Assembly (NCBI GenBank): GCA_035527755.1
Contig: DATKZX010000012.1
Span: forward strand, 1 to 55,213
Source of the DNA: Methanomassiliicoccales archaeon
GTDB lineage: Archaea; Thermoplasmatota; Thermoplasmata; Methanomassiliicoccales; UBA472
DNA length: 55,213 bases
Direction: 5' to 3'
Shown: piece by piece, positions 53,811 through 55,213 of the stretch
Numbering within the stretch: position 1 is the first letter of the stretch
Layout of the letters: every line of letters starts with the position of its first letter
The notes under the pieces: model-generated
Seen by the model: the letters and a program-made list of their open reading frames with translations, nothing else
Told to the model about the DNA's origin: nothing
Database searches by the model: none
Made by a program: the position numbers and the translations under genes

Positions 53811-54686
53811 ATGAAACGGGGCCCCATATTGCTCGTTCTTATCGCGGGTACGCTTTTCGGTCTTTGCGTGCCTTTCTCAAAGGCGCTGATCGGTGAAATG
53901 GAACCGATAATGTTAGCCGGGTTCCTATATGCTGGAGCGACGGTTGGTACGGGAACTTGGTTCTTATTAAGACGCGGGATGGCTCCGCCACCACCATCGG
54001 CTCCGATGGGCCGCTCCGGCGTGCTTTACCTGACCGGCAGCACATTTATCGGGGCCATCGTCGCCCCCATCCTACTGCTGGTAGGATTGGCATGGACCGC
54101 GGGGTCCGATGCATCCCTGCTGCTCAATCTGGAAGGGGTGATGACCGCGATCGTCGCGGTGGCATTTTTCCGCGACAAGGGCGGATATCGACTTTGGATC
54201 GCCCTCGCAGCGATGACGGTCGCGAGCGCCATTTTGTCATATACTCCGGGTGGGGGGTTCGGTGGCAACGGGGCTGTGCTGATCATCTTAGCCATGGTGT
54301 GTTGGGGCATCGATAATAACTTCATGCAGAAGATCTCGCACCACGACCCTGTCAAGCTATCGACGATCAGAAGCGCGGCGGCAGCGACCGTCTCGCTGAC
54401 ATTGGCTGTCATTCTTTATGGTGGGCCGGAGCTGACCTTGGTGATAATTTATGCGATGCTCATCGGATCCATAAGCTACGGACTAAGCAATGTCATGTTC
54501 TTCATCGGGTTGAAGTATCTGGGATCAAGCCGTACCGGAACTTTTTTCTCCATCGGTCCGTACGCCGCGGCCATGGCGGCTATTCCACTGTTGGGGGAAT
54601 CGGTCACGGGAAAGCTTGTCTTAGCCGGTGTATTGATGCTCGCGGGCACCTTATTTCTGACCAGCGAAAAGCATGCCCGTACGTGA
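53811..54686 (+). CDS. EamA (DMT-family) transporter
   Basis: 291 residues with ten predicted membrane helices in two EamA halves. LVLIAGTLFGLCVPFSKALIG opens the first half, and ILAMVCWGIDNNFMQKIS the second; SRTGTFFSIGPYAAAMAAIPLLGES is the conserved late region. It probably moves a small metabolite or amino acid across the membrane. A TATA-like ACATAAAT (53783-53790) places transcription start near the ATG. The gene sits between two tRNA-end repeats in AT-rich DNA. Confidence 0.93.
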   Translation: MKRGPILLVLIAGTLFGLCVPFSKALIGEMEPIMLAGFLYAGATVGTGTWFLLRRGMAPPPPSAPMGRSGVLYLTGSTFIGAIVAPILLLVGLAWTAGSDASLLLNLEGVMTAIVAVAFFRDKGGYRLWIALAAMTVASAILSYTPGGGFGGNGAVLIILAMVCWGIDNNFMQKISHHDPVKLSTIRSAAAATVSLTLAVILYGGPELTLVIIYAMLIGSISYGLSNVMFFIGLKYLGSSRTGTFFSIGPYAAAMAAIPLLGESVTGKLVLAGVLMLAGTLFLTSEKHART

Positions 54687-54929
54687 TGGAAAGACCTTAT
54701 GGTGCGACCCAAACTGACATGATATGTGCAAGACCACCACGGCCGGGGAATTGGAACGAACAAAGTCCGACGAATAAGATAATTACATTTCCCGGAAGCG
54801 CTTGGTATGGCGTTCGGTCAGGACCATTTCATTCGTATCCTTATTTCCGTCGAAGGGACCCTGCTCAGTCAGATTGGTTATGGAACGAACAGTAAAGAAG
54901 AAAAGAACGCATGTTCAGAATTGTTTGAA

Positions 54930-54954
54930 TGGTGCTCCCGTCGGGATTCTAACC
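54930..54954 (-). pseudogene. Decayed tRNA 3' end with encoded CCA (copy 2)
   Basis: The reverse strand reads GGTTAGAATCCCGACGGGAGC followed by ACCA: a T-arm end, acceptor 3' strand CGGGAGC, discriminator A and CCA. The rest of the tRNA is absent and replaced by A/T-rich DNA. Confidence 0.65.
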
Positions 54955-54961
54955 ATTTTTT

Positions 54962-54988
54962 TACTGGTAAAATTACCGGTATTTTTTT
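54962..54988 (+). terminator. Strong hairpin-T-run structure
   Basis: TACTGGTAA (54962-54970) pairs with TTACCGGTA (54973-54981) with one G-T pair and a 2-base gap, followed by seven Ts. It looks like an intrinsic terminator of the bacterial kind for forward transcripts, directly beside the tRNA-end remnant. Confidence 0.55.
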
Positions 54989-55213
54989 ATGCCAGTATTT
55001 TATTAACGGTGTTTACTAAATTAAGAACATTCTAATACTATAATCATAGATATTTCCATATATAATATTTATATTTTGCTTAAATGTGGAAGGTCATATC
55101 GGAATTTTTCAGTCTTTACGAATCTAGCAAAAGAGAATGAACTGCATTGCGTCATTGAATGAAATAGAATGGAATCTGCGTTATCGTTGTATAAGTCTTT
55201 CAGAGTCTATTGA

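Larger units (their letters stand above)
54687..55213. other. Gene-poor AT-rich right end
   Basis: I see no credible coding sequence in these 527 bases. They hold the second tRNA-end remnant (54930-54954) and a hairpin-terminator structure (54962-54988); the last 190 bases are strongly A/T-rich, like a promoter or intergenic spacer for a gene beyond the window. Confidence 0.5.

Overview
The window reads as a chromosomal segment of an archaeon, most likely of the Thermoplasmatota (Methanomassiliicoccales-like lineages are the best guess). Supporting this are DNA topoisomerase VI (top6B-top6A), archaeal NAC, Sec61-beta, a DRG-type GTPase, class I lysyl-tRNA synthetase, a four-subunit pyruvate:ferredoxin oxidoreductase (porGDAB), TATA-type promoters with many probable leaderless starts, GGTGA-type ribosome sites, and surface proteins with PKD domains. 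The assignment is an inference; no rRNA or methanogenesis gene is present. TAG is used as an ordinary stop in at least four genes.

Layout. 0-7.4 kb: a binding protein cut by the window edge, a small cysteine-bearing protein, a histone-deacetylase-family enzyme, and a giant secreted gingipain-like (C25) protease with a NosD-like beta-helix, six PKD domains and a C-terminal membrane anchor. 7.35-9.6 kb: tRNA-Asp, a GC-rich structured intergenic element, a zinc-ribbon/TM2 membrane protein and a CBS-ParB-like protein. 9.6-15.4 kb: PEP synthase diverging from porGDAB, which together convert acetyl-CoA through pyruvate to PEP. 15.4-20.8 kb: radical SAM protein, hypC, NAC, SRAP (HMCES/YedK) protein, glutamine synthetase, AlaX-type editing protein and an Lrp/AsnC regulator. 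21-25.8 kb: a bacterial-type AspRS converging on gatCAB; the AspRS has features of the non-discriminating kind, so the two probably make Asn-tRNA together. 25.8-31.4 kb: RNase HI, HisRS and a divergent unknown protein sharing a palindromic TATA box, a PLP transsulfuration enzyme, DRG GTPase and carbamate kinase. 31.5-42.6 kb: zinc-ribbon membrane protein, topoisomerase VI, DsrE protein, LysRS, Sec61-beta, CPA2 antiporter, pyrophosphatase, a DUF2117-like protein, a small ferritin-like protein and a NifX-like protein. 42.8-46.4 kb: an ABC-2 exporter and a PurN-like formyltransferase with a possible operator. 46.5-53.4 kb: a membrane protein and a 1904-residue surface protein with about a dozen Ig-like repeats, a long 28-residue-period coiled coil and a membrane anchor. 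53.4-55.2 kb: AT-rich DNA with an EamA transporter bracketed by two decayed tRNA 3' ends that carry an encoded CCA, which suggests past integration.

Most genes are housekeeping. The parts that look least ordinary are the two giant surface proteins, the tRNA-end-flanked segment at the right, the structured element at 7.48-7.54 kb, and the bacterial AspRS/GatCAB pairing. I did not find a defence system, CRISPR array, transposase or integrase.
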